Notes under the pieces: generated by a model
The model's input: only the letters and a program-made list of their open reading frames with translations
Told to the model about the DNA's origin: nothing
Databases searched by the model: none
In this document: in pieces, positions 22,199 to 33,173 of the stretch
Layout of the letters: the number at the start of each line of letters is the position of its first letter
Position numbering within the stretch: the stretch's first letter is position 1
From: Ischnura elegans
Lineage: Eukaryota > Arthropoda > Insecta > Odonata > Coenagrionidae
DNA: 64,000 nucleotides
NCBI RefSeq assembly: GCF_921293095.1
Contig: NC_060257.1
Span: 52,240,968-52,304,967 of the forward strand
Direction: 5' to 3'
Position numbers and translations under genes: made by a program

Positions 22199-23100
22199 AT
22201 AATTTTATATAAATTAGTATTTCCATTTATCCTCTAATGCACAGTAAGAGTCTAATGTATTTTGATACCAATTTTTCCATAAACTAAACACTTGAAAAAT
22301 GGGTAAATTCCAGGAAAAAAGCATCATTTCACATTTCTGAGCCATTTGGATTTTTTTACCCTCAGCTGCCACAAGCCAAGTATTGCTATTAAAAAAAATT
22401 GTATGAACAAGAGCCACATTCACTAGACTACATGTTTGGTCTTAGATTTACTGACCAATATTTCAAATATATCCTCAAGAAGGTATGGATACACTTATGT
22501 ATACTTATTATCTTACAGTACGTGTCCAAAATCCCTCTCACAGGGGCAGAAAAAAAAGTAAAACCTGAAATACTCATAGTGGCAGTCAAAACACCACCAT
22601 TTTTATTTCACAGTATATTGGAGCACATATTAACCTTCAATTTAAAAAAAAATTGGATGAGTTAACTGCTCTGCCTTTTGGTGATAATTCTGAAAATATG
22701 AAGTAATGTTTTTGAGCTAAAAAAATCGGTTAATTAACAGCTGTTGACATCATTTTGGCCAACATAACAATGCAAGGGGAATAAAAGATATTACTATGGA
22801 AGCTATGTACTTGGATAGACAAGGGGTCAAAATTTCATTCAAATATATTATGTGGTTTCTGAGTTATGAATTTTTACCCTGTGCCCTGCACTCTGGAATT
22901 TGACTCCCACTAGCGCCACTTCTGAGCAAACATCTCAAACTTTGACTCATCATATCTTGCAAACTATGAGAATGAGAGAAGAAATATTTTACATGGGCCA
23001 TTAGATAGGTGATAGTAGCTAGTGAAAAAAATTTCATCAAAATCCTAGTCGGTGGGTGTCATTTTTAAAATTTCTGGGTGATTTGACGTGGAATGAACCC

Positions 23101-24000
23101 ACATATATCTGCTAATCTTACGACTATTATGGTAAGCACTGGACTTCCCTCAGAAGAAATGGAGTTAAATGGGGTTCAAAGACCCTTAAGTGTAAACTGA
23201 GGTTCTCTTTTACAATGGAAGCTCGTCAAGGTAGAATTACCATTGGATAAGCAAATCTTAGGTGCAACATAGCTCCACCTTCACTTTTCCAGAAAAAAGT
23301 TCCCAATACATTGCATGCAAAACCATATCTATATGCAATTGTTTCCATCATCATTGTTCAATATTCTCGCACTAAGTGAATACCATGCATAATGATATCA
23401 CATAGATGATACCAACTCTCAGAATTCCGCTCATATTAAATACAACAAGAACAACAGAACTAAGGTATCCCAGGGTTGAATGAGGTTGAAAAATATCAGC
23501 AATTACCACTTATAAACCCCGTCTTTGGTGACCAGGAACATGTCAAAGACGTAACTTAAGAACTAAGGCGTAGGATTAACAAATCGCTTGACAACTAACG
23601 ATAGCAACTTGATTTAACGAGTTCCTCCAAGTCAAATCCACATGAGACATGCTTTTATGTCTAAATAACCCTTCTTAAAGAGTAAAAGTAGGCTTGATCT
23701 AAAGAAGTAATTGAAAGCATACCTTTCCAAACAACAATCAGAACCCGGCACCGGCACTTCCAAATCTTTCTGATGAAATTCCAAAGCGGATTACGCGTGT
23801 ACTTTGTTTATATCACATGCTCCCCATGGTTGCCTTCTGAGCTCGAAGCATTCAGTTCTTTAAACTGAATTAATATTCTTTTAATACAAAACGTAACGTC
23901 TTGAGCAATTCGCTGGCATTAGACACTTACTCGTCCCTCACCTAGAAATCAAGTGTTCGTGCCTTGTCCTTGACTCCGCTTCCGTCCCATTCGTTGGTCC
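23101..24000. other. Region between two transposons, possible PITRM1 leader exon
   Basis: No ORF is supported. On the minus strand a GC-richer stretch at about 23723-23820 ends in GGAAAG|GTATGC, a good 5' splice site. It could be the non-coding first exon of PITRM1, whose coding exon begins with a strong acceptor at 18453. The right end (to 24000) was contiguous with the PSMB4 upstream region before the palindromic insertion. Confidence 0.3.
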
Positions 24001-26368
24001 CAAGAACCCTGTATAAGGACGATTGTCTTCGTGCGCTTCGATCGTCATTTGTCCAAAATTCGTGTCGCAAGTTAATATGGTTCCTAATCCCGCCGATGGC
24101 AGCGACGACCAACAATTAGAGGCAGCGTCACAGCCATTTTGCCATTACCTCTTATGGGAGATAAGTGAGCGTCTCTTCTAAAATCGAAGATTACACAGGA
24201 AGAAATGGGTTTACGTAATTTTTGGTAGCCAGGATTCTTTTGCGGAAATTCATCTGCGAATGTGAATAATAAACTTCAGAGTGTGAAGATCAGGAGCATC
24301 AGGAGGTTGTTTAAAGACAAAGTAAGTACGCGTGAGTCATTGTCGTCCGCCATTGCGGTTGCATGAAAATTTGAAGTCATTTTGCTCCTAATTTTGTGCG
24401 TTAAGTCTCATTATTCTCATTATTTTAATAAATACCGAAATTTAAAAGGGCATTACGATACTTTTGCAGATGGAGTCCGAGCTTGAGAAATGGATGAAGG
24501 CTATTCCAAGGAAGGATTGCGCTTTAGCACTTACCGTGTTTGCAAATGTGTTTTTAAATATGTGACCTACACTTTCGCCCTGAAGACATCACATAATTAA
24601 TTATTTAGGCGTATAATTATTTTATTTTGTGGTTAGTAGTGACAGCATTGATTTTATTGTGTTGGTGTGTATCTTTTAGCGTGACTTGTTTACATCGATT
24701 GCTTTAGTGTTCGCTACGAATCTACGACTTCCGCAGAAGTTTTTATGTTGTAAGATAACATTTCTGTTGCTTGAAATCACATGTGGGACGATTAAAAGGT
24801 AATTCGTAGAGAAAAAATGATCGAGTGTTGTGATTGTGAGTTCGTGTGATACAATTCTCTGCTGATTATAATTTCAGTGTTGTAAGAAACGATTGTTGAA
24901 GTGTAAATGTTTGCCTTTTGATATTATTCGTATGTTACTTCAACTGCCTTTGCAAGGATAAGACTCTGAATTACTGAATAGACTGGATCAGGGTAAAATT
25001 GTGATATATCGCTGCAAGTATGAAGACTTTGCCTTGTTCTACTGCAATGTATGCTGTTTCAAGATGAGTAATTCATTAAATTTCTTTTTGTCTCGAGCAA
25101 TCATTCTGTTTATTGCCCGTTTATTCCGTTGGAATGCAAGGTACGTATTCGGTGATCTTAAAATGAAGAAAATCTTTTAAAGTCGTTTTAGGTGTTCGGT
25201 TAGTACCTGTGGTGAAAGAAATAGTATTGCTTGATACAAAATCCGTGCGCACGATATCGGCATCAGTGAGGGCGAGAGTGTTGTATTTTCAATGGGCGAT
25301 GCTGTCTGTGTACGTGAAAGAATGCCCGCTAAGGTATTTTTAGTGCAATGACGGTAAGAAAGTTTAAGGTTTTGTCGTTTTAATTCTATGTTCTGCCGGT
25401 CACAGCAATTATTGAAGTTACGTAGAAAGTGAACTGAATGCATGAAAATTTGTCAACAACAATTGCACTAATGCATCGATCTTGCATAGCGGAGCAGTTG
25501 TTTAAGTATACTTTGATTTCAGAACCATTTACTTATTCAATCGTGGATACCTATGGACCGTGTTTACCTCTTTTTTAATGAGTGATATCGAAGCAATTTG
25601 TTTCAATCGTGAAATGAAGGAATAAATATAAATTCGTAATGCATTCATATGACGTAGTGTAATGTGAGTGTAAAATTAGCAATTAGTAAAGTTAATCACT
25701 GCTCCCACAGCGTAAATATTATATTTCGAGGGTTAAATCAATCATTTACTGTACAAACCTAAAATGTGAGCGCTTCCATGTCTGTATAGCGTCCGAGATA
25801 ATGGTTTAAAGTCATCAGCTAGTACCGAAAAATTGTAAACAAAGATCCGCCATGTTTCAAATGTGTCGGTAGGCTGCACTATCACCTGAGCTTTTCTCGA
25901 AATAGACTGTCAAGATAGATGGCTAACAGACTTGCATGCTGCAAATTTCTTGTATATTCATTCATTTATCGATTTCCTTCCTTGATTATATCGTGCACCT
26001 GAGATTCATTGGCGGATTTTCGACCTTTTCAGACAGTTAAAACAGTTTCTTACGGATGGCACCGGTGCGAATATAATTTCACTTCGCTGTACTATCACAG
26101 ACATCTGGGTTTATTCCATCCCATCCAATAGAGATATGAGTATTATCTAACTCATCCTATCAGAAAAATTGGTAAAACTCATCATTGTTCGCCGTAATTT
26201 GGTTAAACAAAATTGAAAAATAACATTGTTTCCCTATTGTAGCGTCTGCTACATGCCTCGAATGCGGTTGGCGACGCCACAGCGGCCAAAGTAGGAACTT
26301 GAATTACTTGCGCAGCCATTGATAACATCTTTCAGATAGGACATTACCGTCCTTATGTAGGGTTCTTG
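24001..26368 (+). mobile_element. 2,368-bp DNA transposon, copy 1 (left arm of palindrome)
   Basis: Ends are CAAGAACCCTGTATAAGGAC and the reverse complement of CAAGAACCCTACATAAGGAC, i.e. ~20-bp terminal inverted repeats with two differences. The flanking 8-bp duplication is GTTGGTCC (23993-24000 and 26369-26376). Eight-bp duplications fit hAT or P elements. No transposase ORF is present. A spliced-looking mini-gene (donor at 24322, acceptor ending 24469, 31-codon ORF 24470-24565) lies near the left end. Copy 2 follows after 12 bp in reverse orientation at the same length. Confidence 0.85.
24470..24565 (+). CDS. 31-codon exon-like ORF carried by the transposon
   Basis: An ATG directly follows CTTTTGCAG, a good splice acceptor, and the frame runs 31 codons to TGA. 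Upstream, AAA|GTAAGT at 24321/24322 gives a strong donor, making a 148-bp intron. Surrounding CpG-containing, promoter-like sequence suggests a captured 5' end of a host gene. The peptide matches nothing I recognise. The mirror copy is at 28184-28279 on the minus strand. Confidence 0.25.
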   Translation: MESELEKWMKAIPRKDCALALTVFANVFLNM

Positions 26369-26380
26369 GTTGGTCCCATG

Positions 26381-28748
26381 CAAGAACCCTACATAAGGAC
26401 GGTAATGTCCTATCTGAAAGATGTTATCAATGGCTGCGCAAGTAATTCAAGTTCCTACTTTGGCCGCTGTGGCGTCGCCAACCGCATTCGAGGCATGTAG
26501 CAGACGCTACAATAGGGAAACAATGTTATTTTTCAATTTTGTTTAACCAAATTACGGCGAACAATGATGAGTTTTACCAATTTTTCTGATAGGATGAGTT
26601 AGATAATACTCATATCTCTATTGGATGGGATGGAATAAACCCAGATGTCTGTGATAGTACAGCGAAGTGAAATTATATTCGCACCGGTGCCATCCGTAAG
26701 AAACTGTTTTAACTGTCTGAAAAGGTCGAAAATCCGCCAATGAATCTCAGGTGCACGATATAATCAAGGAAGGAAATCGATAAATGAATGAATATACAAG
26801 AAATTTGCAGCATGCAAGTCTGTTAGCCATCTATCTTGACAGTCTATTTCGAGAAAAGCTCAGGTGATAGTGCAGCCTACCGACACATTTGAAACATGGC
26901 GGATCTTTGTTTACAATTTTTCGGTACTAGCTGATGACTTTAAACCATTATCTCGGACGCTATACAGACATGGAAGCGCTCACATTTTAGGTTTGTACAG
27001 TAAATGATTGATTTAACCCTCGAAATATAATATTTACGCTGTGGGAGCAGTGATTAACTTTACTAATTGCTAATTTTACACTCACATTACACTACGTCAT
27101 ATGAATGCATTACGAATTTATATTTATTCCTTCATTTCACGATTGAAACAAATTGCTTCGATATCACTCATTAAAAAAGAGGTAAACACGGTCCATAGGT
27201 ATCCACGATTGAATAAGTAAATGGTTCTGAAATCAAAGTATACTTAAACAACTGCTCCGCTATGCAAGATCGATGCATTAGTGCAATTGTTGTTGACAAA
27301 TTTTCATGCATTCAGTTCACTTTCTACGTAACTTCAATAATTGCTGTGACCGGCAGAACATAGAATTAAAACGACAAAACCTTAAACTTTCTTACCGTCA
27401 TTGCACTAAAAATACCTTAGCGGGCATTCTTTCACGTACACAGACAGCATCGCCCATTGAAAATACAACACTCTCGCCCTCACTGATGCCGATATCGTGC
27501 GCACGGATTTTGTATCAAGCAATACTATTTCTTTCACCACAGGTACTAACCGAACACCTAAAACGACTTTAAAAGATTTTCTTCATTTTAAGATCACCGA
27601 ATACGTACCTTGCATTCCAACGGAATAAACGGGCAATAAACAGAATGATTGCTCGAGACAAAAAGAAATTTAATGAATTACTCATCTTGAAACAGCATAC
27701 ATTGCAGTAGAACAAGGCAAAGTCTTCATACTTGCAGCGATATATCACAATTTTACCCTGATCCAGTCTATTCAGTAATTCAGAGTCTTATCCTTGCAAA
27801 GGCAGTTGAAGTAACATACGAATAATATCAAAAGGCAAACATTTACACTTCAACAATCGTTTCTTACAACACTGAAATTATAATCAGCAGAGAATTGTAT
27901 CACACGAACTCACAATCACAACACTCGATCATTTTTTCTCTACGAATTACCTTTTAATCGTCCCACATGTGATTTCAAGCAACAGAAATGTTATCTTACA
28001 ACATAAAAACTTCTGCGGAAGTCGTAGATTCGTAGCGAACACTAAAGCAATCGATGTAAACAAGTCACGCTAAAAGATACACACCAACACAATAAAATCA
28101 ATGCTGTCACTACTAACCACAAAATAAAATAATTATACGCCTAAATAATTAATTATGTGATGTCTTCAGGGCGAAAGTGTAGGTCACATATTTAAAAACA
28201 CATTTGCAAACACGGTAAGTGCTAAAGCGCAATCCTTCCTTGGAATAGCCTTCATCCATTTCTCAAGCTCGGACTCCATCTGCAAAAGTATCGTAATGCC
28301 CTTTTAAATTTCGGTATTTATTAAAATAATGAGAATAATGAGACTTAACGCACAAAATTAGGAGCAAAATGACTTCAAATTTTCATGCAACCGCAATGGC
28401 GGACGACAATGACTCACGCGTACTTACTTTGTCTTTAAACAACCTCCTGATGCTCCTGATCTTCACACTCTGAAGTTTATTATTCACATTCGCAGATGAA
28501 TTTCCGCAAAAGAATCCTGGCTACCAAAAATTACGTAAACCCATTTCTTCCTGTGTAATCTTCGATTTTAGAAGAGACGCTCACTTATCTCCCATAAGAG
28601 GTAATGGCAAAATGGCTGTGACGCTGCCTCTAATTGTTGGTCGTCGCTGCCATCGGCGGGATTAGGAACCATATTAACTTGCGACACGAATTTTGGACAA
28701 ATGACGATCGAAGCGCACGAAGACAATCGTCCTTATACAGGGTTCTTG
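26381..28748 (-). mobile_element. 2,368-bp DNA transposon, copy 2 (right arm of palindrome)
   Basis: Reverse-complement copy of 24001-26368. Positions mirror with a constant sum (52749) from end to end, so there is no net indel between copies. Its own flanking 8-bp duplication is GTCCCATG (26373-26380 and 28749-28756), which overlaps the copy-1 duplication by four bases. The two insertions were therefore separate events at overlapping sites. The right end is only 137 bp from the PSMB4 start codon. Confidence 0.85.
28184..28279 (-). CDS. Mirror copy of the 31-codon exon-like ORF
   Basis: The same ORF as 24470-24565 in the inverted transposon copy, again preceded by the TTTTGCAG acceptor. It has the same caveats: short, no recognised family, possibly a captured exon. 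Confidence 0.22.
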   Translation of the reverse strand: MESELEKWMKAIPRKDCALALTVFANVFLNM

Positions 28749-28756
28749 GTCCCATG

Positions 28757-28885
28757 GATCCAATTCGTTGTTTCGCGTTCCATCCCCATTGAATAAAATC
28801 GATTTCGCACCGACCCATCGCCACCATCGCAAGGCCAGCGACTTTTGAATCAAGGAATTAGGAACTGTTAGGAACGATAACCAAA
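28757..28885 (+). promoter_or_regulatory. PSMB4 proximal promoter / 5' UTR
   Basis: The 129 bp between the palindrome and the PSMB4 ATG must hold at least the 5' UTR. No TATA box is obvious, and CG-containing sequence fits a housekeeping promoter. The ancestral upstream sequence now lies on the far side of the 4.75-kb insertion (before 23993). Transcription may therefore depend on this remnant or on sequences in the transposon. Confidence 0.35.
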
Positions 28886-31431
28886 ATGGCGCTACCGACA
28901 GAAGCTGGGAAATTCATTTCATTGCCATTTTGGCAAAATGGTCCATCCCCAGGAGCATTTTATAATTTTCCCAATGTTCAACCGACGCCTGATACAAATA
29001 CATTCCAAAGATCGAAGTAAGTTGTTGATATAAAAGACACTTCGAACGTAGTTGCTCATCAAAAATTTGCTTGTCATGTACGTGTGAAACCGCTGATTTC
29101 CCTGTTATTCCTAATATTTTCTCTCATAGGGCCCCAATTACCACCGCAACTTCGGTCCTTGGAGTGATGTACAATGGTGGTGTAGCCATAGCAGCTGACA
29201 TTCTGGGTTCCTATGGCTCTCTAGCTAGGTTCAGAGATTGTCCTCGAGTAATGAAAGTTAATAATAACATAATACTTGGTGCCGGAGGCGATTACGCCGA
29301 TTTTCAATATCTCAGGGATATTATTGAGCAAAAAATGTGAGTTGAGTGAGGTGGTTTTTTTTAATTTTTTTATCAATATCGCCACCGGTGATGTCTTACT
29401 GTAATCTGACAAATGCTTATTCATGTTTTAGTATTGACGAGGAATGTCTTGACGATGGATTTGCGTTGAAGCCCAAGTCGTTATACTGTTGGTTGACAAG
29501 GGTCCTGTATAATCGACGCTCTCGCTTCGATCCGTTTTGGAATAATTTCATCGTCGCTGGAATCCAAGACGGACAACCGTAAGTTTTTATTGCCTCACTT
29601 ATGAATTACTATGGTGTTACCCAACTGTCAACATTCGAAGTAATACGACAGTATTTGTATTGGCTTCTACTCGTGTATGTGTTTATTTATGTTGAGCATT
29701 TTAGTCGAATGAATTCAACAGGTCTATTATTTTTTATGAAACAATTTAAAGTTGTGGGGCAAGGTCCAGTAAGCCTCTGCGTGTATCTAATGCAAATACC
29801 AAAATGTGAACTGGCAGATCAACTTATTTTTTCAACGCTGTTTATGAATATATGTATTACTAACGTTGGTTTTAGCGATTGTTGGCCATTCTGGAAGTGG
29901 CGACGATAAGTGATCCACGCAAGGCCTAGTTACACAATTCATAAGCACGTGCGAGTTACTGTGTGAATGCATGAACGAGAAAGTGGTCATGAAAATGCAC
30001 CCTGTAACCACATAACGTGTGAGAATGTAAGAACGGAAAATACATGTTCAATTTGATTAATGCAATTGCACAAGTTCCTCCCCAAAATCGTTCATACATT
30101 AACTCATGTGGTTCAATGCAGTGGCGGATCCAGGATAGGGACAAGGGGAGGGCTAAGTGGGGGTTAAAATTCCAGCAGTGGTGGGGGTCGAAAAATTGTC
30201 ATTCTATCTTGTGTAAATTGGATACTAAGGGAGGGGCTACAGCCTCCTTAGCTCCCCCCTCCTTAGATTCGCCACTGATTCGATGTATCATCTAACCAGG
30301 CCTTGAACCTTTATTAAAGAATGAAGGGAAGGTTCATGTGAAGGGGTACACTGAAAACAGTAAAAATTCTGAGAGTAAACTCTTTGCCCCTCACGAATTA
30401 AGTGCACCCATGGATCCCACCCAAATAAAGACCTCTGTCATATTCCATCCTTGAAATGAATAACCATTATTCAGTAAGAGTTAAGCTGAGCAGTGTACAG
30501 AGCATTTGTTTAAATTATGTATTTGGTCTGCAATTATGCCATTTTAATCAATTGCTCTTGTATTTACTTTATATCTAGGTTTCTGGGAACTGTAGACAAA
30601 TTGGGCACTGCATTTGAGGACAAGCACATTGCCACAGGGTATGGAGCGTACATGGCGCTGCCACTTCTAAGAAATGCTGTGGAAGAGAAGGGAGATCTGG
30701 GGCTTAGCCGTGATGAAGCTAAGGCCTTGCTTGTGCGTTGTTTAGAAATTCTCTTCTATCGTGATGCGAGGTCATTTCCTAAGTACCACATTGCAACGGT
30801 GGATATTGCTGATGGAGTCATTGTGGAAGGCCCACTAGAATTAAAGTCTAATTGGGAAGTGGCTCACATGATCAAGTAAGTTGTACATAAACTGCTTTTA
30901 GCTGTGTTTTGTAGTGGGGTTAATGGAAAAAGAGTTTACATTGAAAATAGTTTCCCTAATGTGCCATTTTTCTTCTATGATAGTATGTAAACTTTTAGTG
31001 CATGGTAGGGCATTCATACCTGCCAAAAAGATGCATTGTTACACACATTCTCTGGAATTCTCTTCTTCTCTAATATTTTTTTCACCTTATTGCCTCAAAT
31101 AGATTCATGAAAAGAATGTCTTCCTTGCAGTTATGAAAAAATTGTTTGATAGATACGTTTAGTTGATATTTTTTTAAATCGTGGGTTCAAACGTTTAATT
31201 TTTGTGATACAAGAGTTGTTTTTATCTGGTTTTTAAGCATTTTGATTAATCCTCTTGAAAATCTGTTAAAATGCTGTTTAAATTTTGTTCAAAATATTCT
31301 ATTTCCTCACAACCTATTTGTCTTAATTAATCTGTCATAATACATGATAGTAGAAAACCTTATTTTGAGCTTTCTGATCCTATTAAGTTAATGATTGTGT
31401 GATTTCTATTTCTTACAGGGGCTATGAGTGA
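28886..31431 (+). CDS. PSMB4: Proteasome subunit beta type-4 (beta-7), five exons
   Basis: Exons 28886-29016, 29130-29336, 29432-29578, 30579-30875 and 31419-31431, all with GT-AG introns. Phases close to 795 nt = 264 residues plus stop, the same length as the human protein. Matching segments include [66 protein letters not shown] and [12 protein letters not shown]. It is a non-catalytic beta-ring subunit of the 20S core whose C-terminal tail helps lock the two half-proteasomes. The residue aligned with the mature N-terminal Thr of the human subunit appears to be Ser43. Intron 3 (1 kb) contains a hAT-type MITE. Exon 5 encodes only GYE. ATTAAA near 31477 may be the poly(A) signal. Confidence 0.95.
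30119..30277. mobile_element. hAT-type MITE in PSMB4 intron 3
   Basis: 159 bp with termini CAGTGGCGGATCC and the complement of CAGTGGCGAATCT; the interior is G-rich then C-rich. Flanking octamers GTTCAATG and ATTCGATG agree at 6 of 8 positions, consistent with an aged 8-bp duplication. The termini fit the hAT YARNG pattern. Confidence 0.6.
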
Positions 31432-31844
31432 ATATAAGAGTTTGGATGAGAGACTGTTTGCTGTGTATTTTTAAGAAATTAAAACTTTCCTTCAATTACA
31501 ATGTGTTCATTTGTTTCATATCATTAGAGAGAGGGTGATGCATTGGCAGCGGTATTTATTGTAGTTTTTTCGTTTAGCACGTGGAAACAATCACAATTTA
31601 TGATGATCGATCAGGATTACGTAATTTCATTGTACCTGAGTCAGTATATTGTGTGTACATGCACCAGGAACGGTTATATATTAAAGATGGGTCAAATAGC
31701 AGAGTTCTCGAACTCAAATATCGAATTTGAATATTAAATCATTGCTCGAATATTCAAATACCTCTATTTCTAAAATTGCACTAAGCATATTTAACGTACG
31801 TTTCCTCTTCTATTTCTCCTTATAAATGTGTAAATTAAAAACAT

Positions 31845-32041
31845 TAAAAAACCCAGGTTGGGCAGAATTGCAGTGCACAAAAAAAAGACAAAAAAACACA
31901 GTACTAAATTTTTGGTGGCGCATTACCACCTTCCTCAGAGTTAGGTAGGAGACAGTTGTGTCTCCTACCGAAAATTTAGTACTGTGAGTGTTTTTTATCA
32001 TTTTTTGTGTACTGTGATTCTGCCCAACCTGGGGTTTTTTA
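31845..32041. repeat. Foldback hairpin element with hammerhead-like block
   Basis: Arms of about 75 bp (from AACCCAGGTTGGGCAGAAT) are reverse complements around an inner hairpin. On the minus strand the left arm has CTGAGGA followed by a GGTGG/CCACC stem, and the right arm keeps GAAA then AGTAC. An extra ~31 nt after the right arm leads to GTGTATAAATAAAAA (32073-32087). That sequence resembles GTGTAAATTAAAAA before the left arm (31828-31841). The plan matches the hairpin insertion at 6135-6396 but is older. Confidence 0.5.
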
Positions 32042-32961
32042 TGTTATTTACCTTGTCGAGGAACATTTCGAAGTGTATAAATAAAAAGGTATACAGTAGA
32101 ATCTTGATCTATCGTTTACAAGGGGTTGGACGAAAAAAACAATGAATGCAGTAATGTTTGACTAGGTTGCCTATGCAGCAGGACACCCAGGATTTTTGCG
32201 AGTAATTGTGATTTTCTTTATAGGATTCAAACAGGAATTTTGCCGATTAATGGAATATTTTATTTTATGGTAACAATTTGGGCATATAGTTGATTCTACA
32301 AACATCTCTTTCAAATATCCTAAGGGAATATACCACTTCACGAAAAAATGATTGCATGCCATCTCGGCATTTACACTGCTACAATGGATTTCTGCCTGAT
32401 GTATACATTCTTATCTACCAAACACCATTTCAGCGGCACGCCCATCTGATACTTGGCTTCATCCAACTTCTTATTTTTAACAGGTAGCTCGCTTTACCCC
32501 CACTCCTACTGTCAAGTGCTAGTGGACAATCCAAGGCGCTGTGCAAAATACACGCTCTTCTCCACTGGATTTTCTTTTTCTTCAATTATTTTCAGTCCAT
32601 CTTTGGAAGTTCTCACAAGATAAGCAGATGAATTCGAATTGTTAGCAGAGAGAAACCAAATATCTTAAGAAAATATCACTTCGACTGTGACAATAGAGAT
32701 TTATATCATAACTCATAAATTATAACTTGATATATGTTTTCGGAAAAAATGCTGCATCTACTTCTGAGAAGCTCAGCTGCGAGGATTTCGAGTTTCGCCA
32801 GAATGCTAAGTCTCCATCGTAATTTGACATTTATTTCTTGCATAAAATGCTTAAAATAAATTCAGATATACGTTGTGTTTGGTCTTATTCTTTTTTAAAT
32901 TACGCACACATAACTAATATTTCAAATATCAATTGCCGAAAGTCATTGTTAGACATCTTTG

Positions 32962-33173
32962 GGGCTAATAGATGACTCATGCAGCAGTTGACCTCCAGAA
33001 ATGGGGAACTTCGAATCAGGTAGGCAGAAAAAGGCCAGCGGGGGAGAAAGAGGGAAGGGTGATTCTTTCTTCATCTTTTGGGCTAATAGATGACTCATGC
33101 AGCAGTTGACCTCCAGAAATGGGGAACTTCGAATCAGGTAGGCAGAAAAAGGCCAGCGGGGGTGAAAGAGGGA
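32962..33173 (+). repeat. Tandem duplication, two 94-bp units
   Basis: Units 32962-33055 and 33080-33173 begin GGGCTAATAGATGACTCATG and are almost identical, with a period of about 118 bp including a short linker. The high identity implies a recent duplication. There is no coding content. Confidence 0.8.

Larger units (their letters stand above)
18747..23100 (+). mobile_element. Decayed DNA transposon of an unassigned 'FSENY' ORF family
   Basis: The termini read GGGTCATTCCATGTCA... and ...GACGTGGAATGAACCC, forming inverted repeats of about 215 bp (18747-18960 against 22875-23100). The trinucleotide ACA flanks both ends (18744-18746, 23101-23103). The interior holds a broken plus-strand transposase-like gene (19955-22198). 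It also holds an inverted internal duplication: 18957-19230 is the reverse complement of 22095-22363, including the gene's 3' part. The element therefore rearranged or combined two copies. Another terminus of this family is at 56505-56597. It lies inside the inferred 5'-UTR intron of PITRM1. Confidence 0.75.

Noticed and set aside
25177-25443. 88-codon ORF repeated at 27306-27572
   Set aside because: Mirror copies within the palindrome; low-complexity peptide without transposase motifs.
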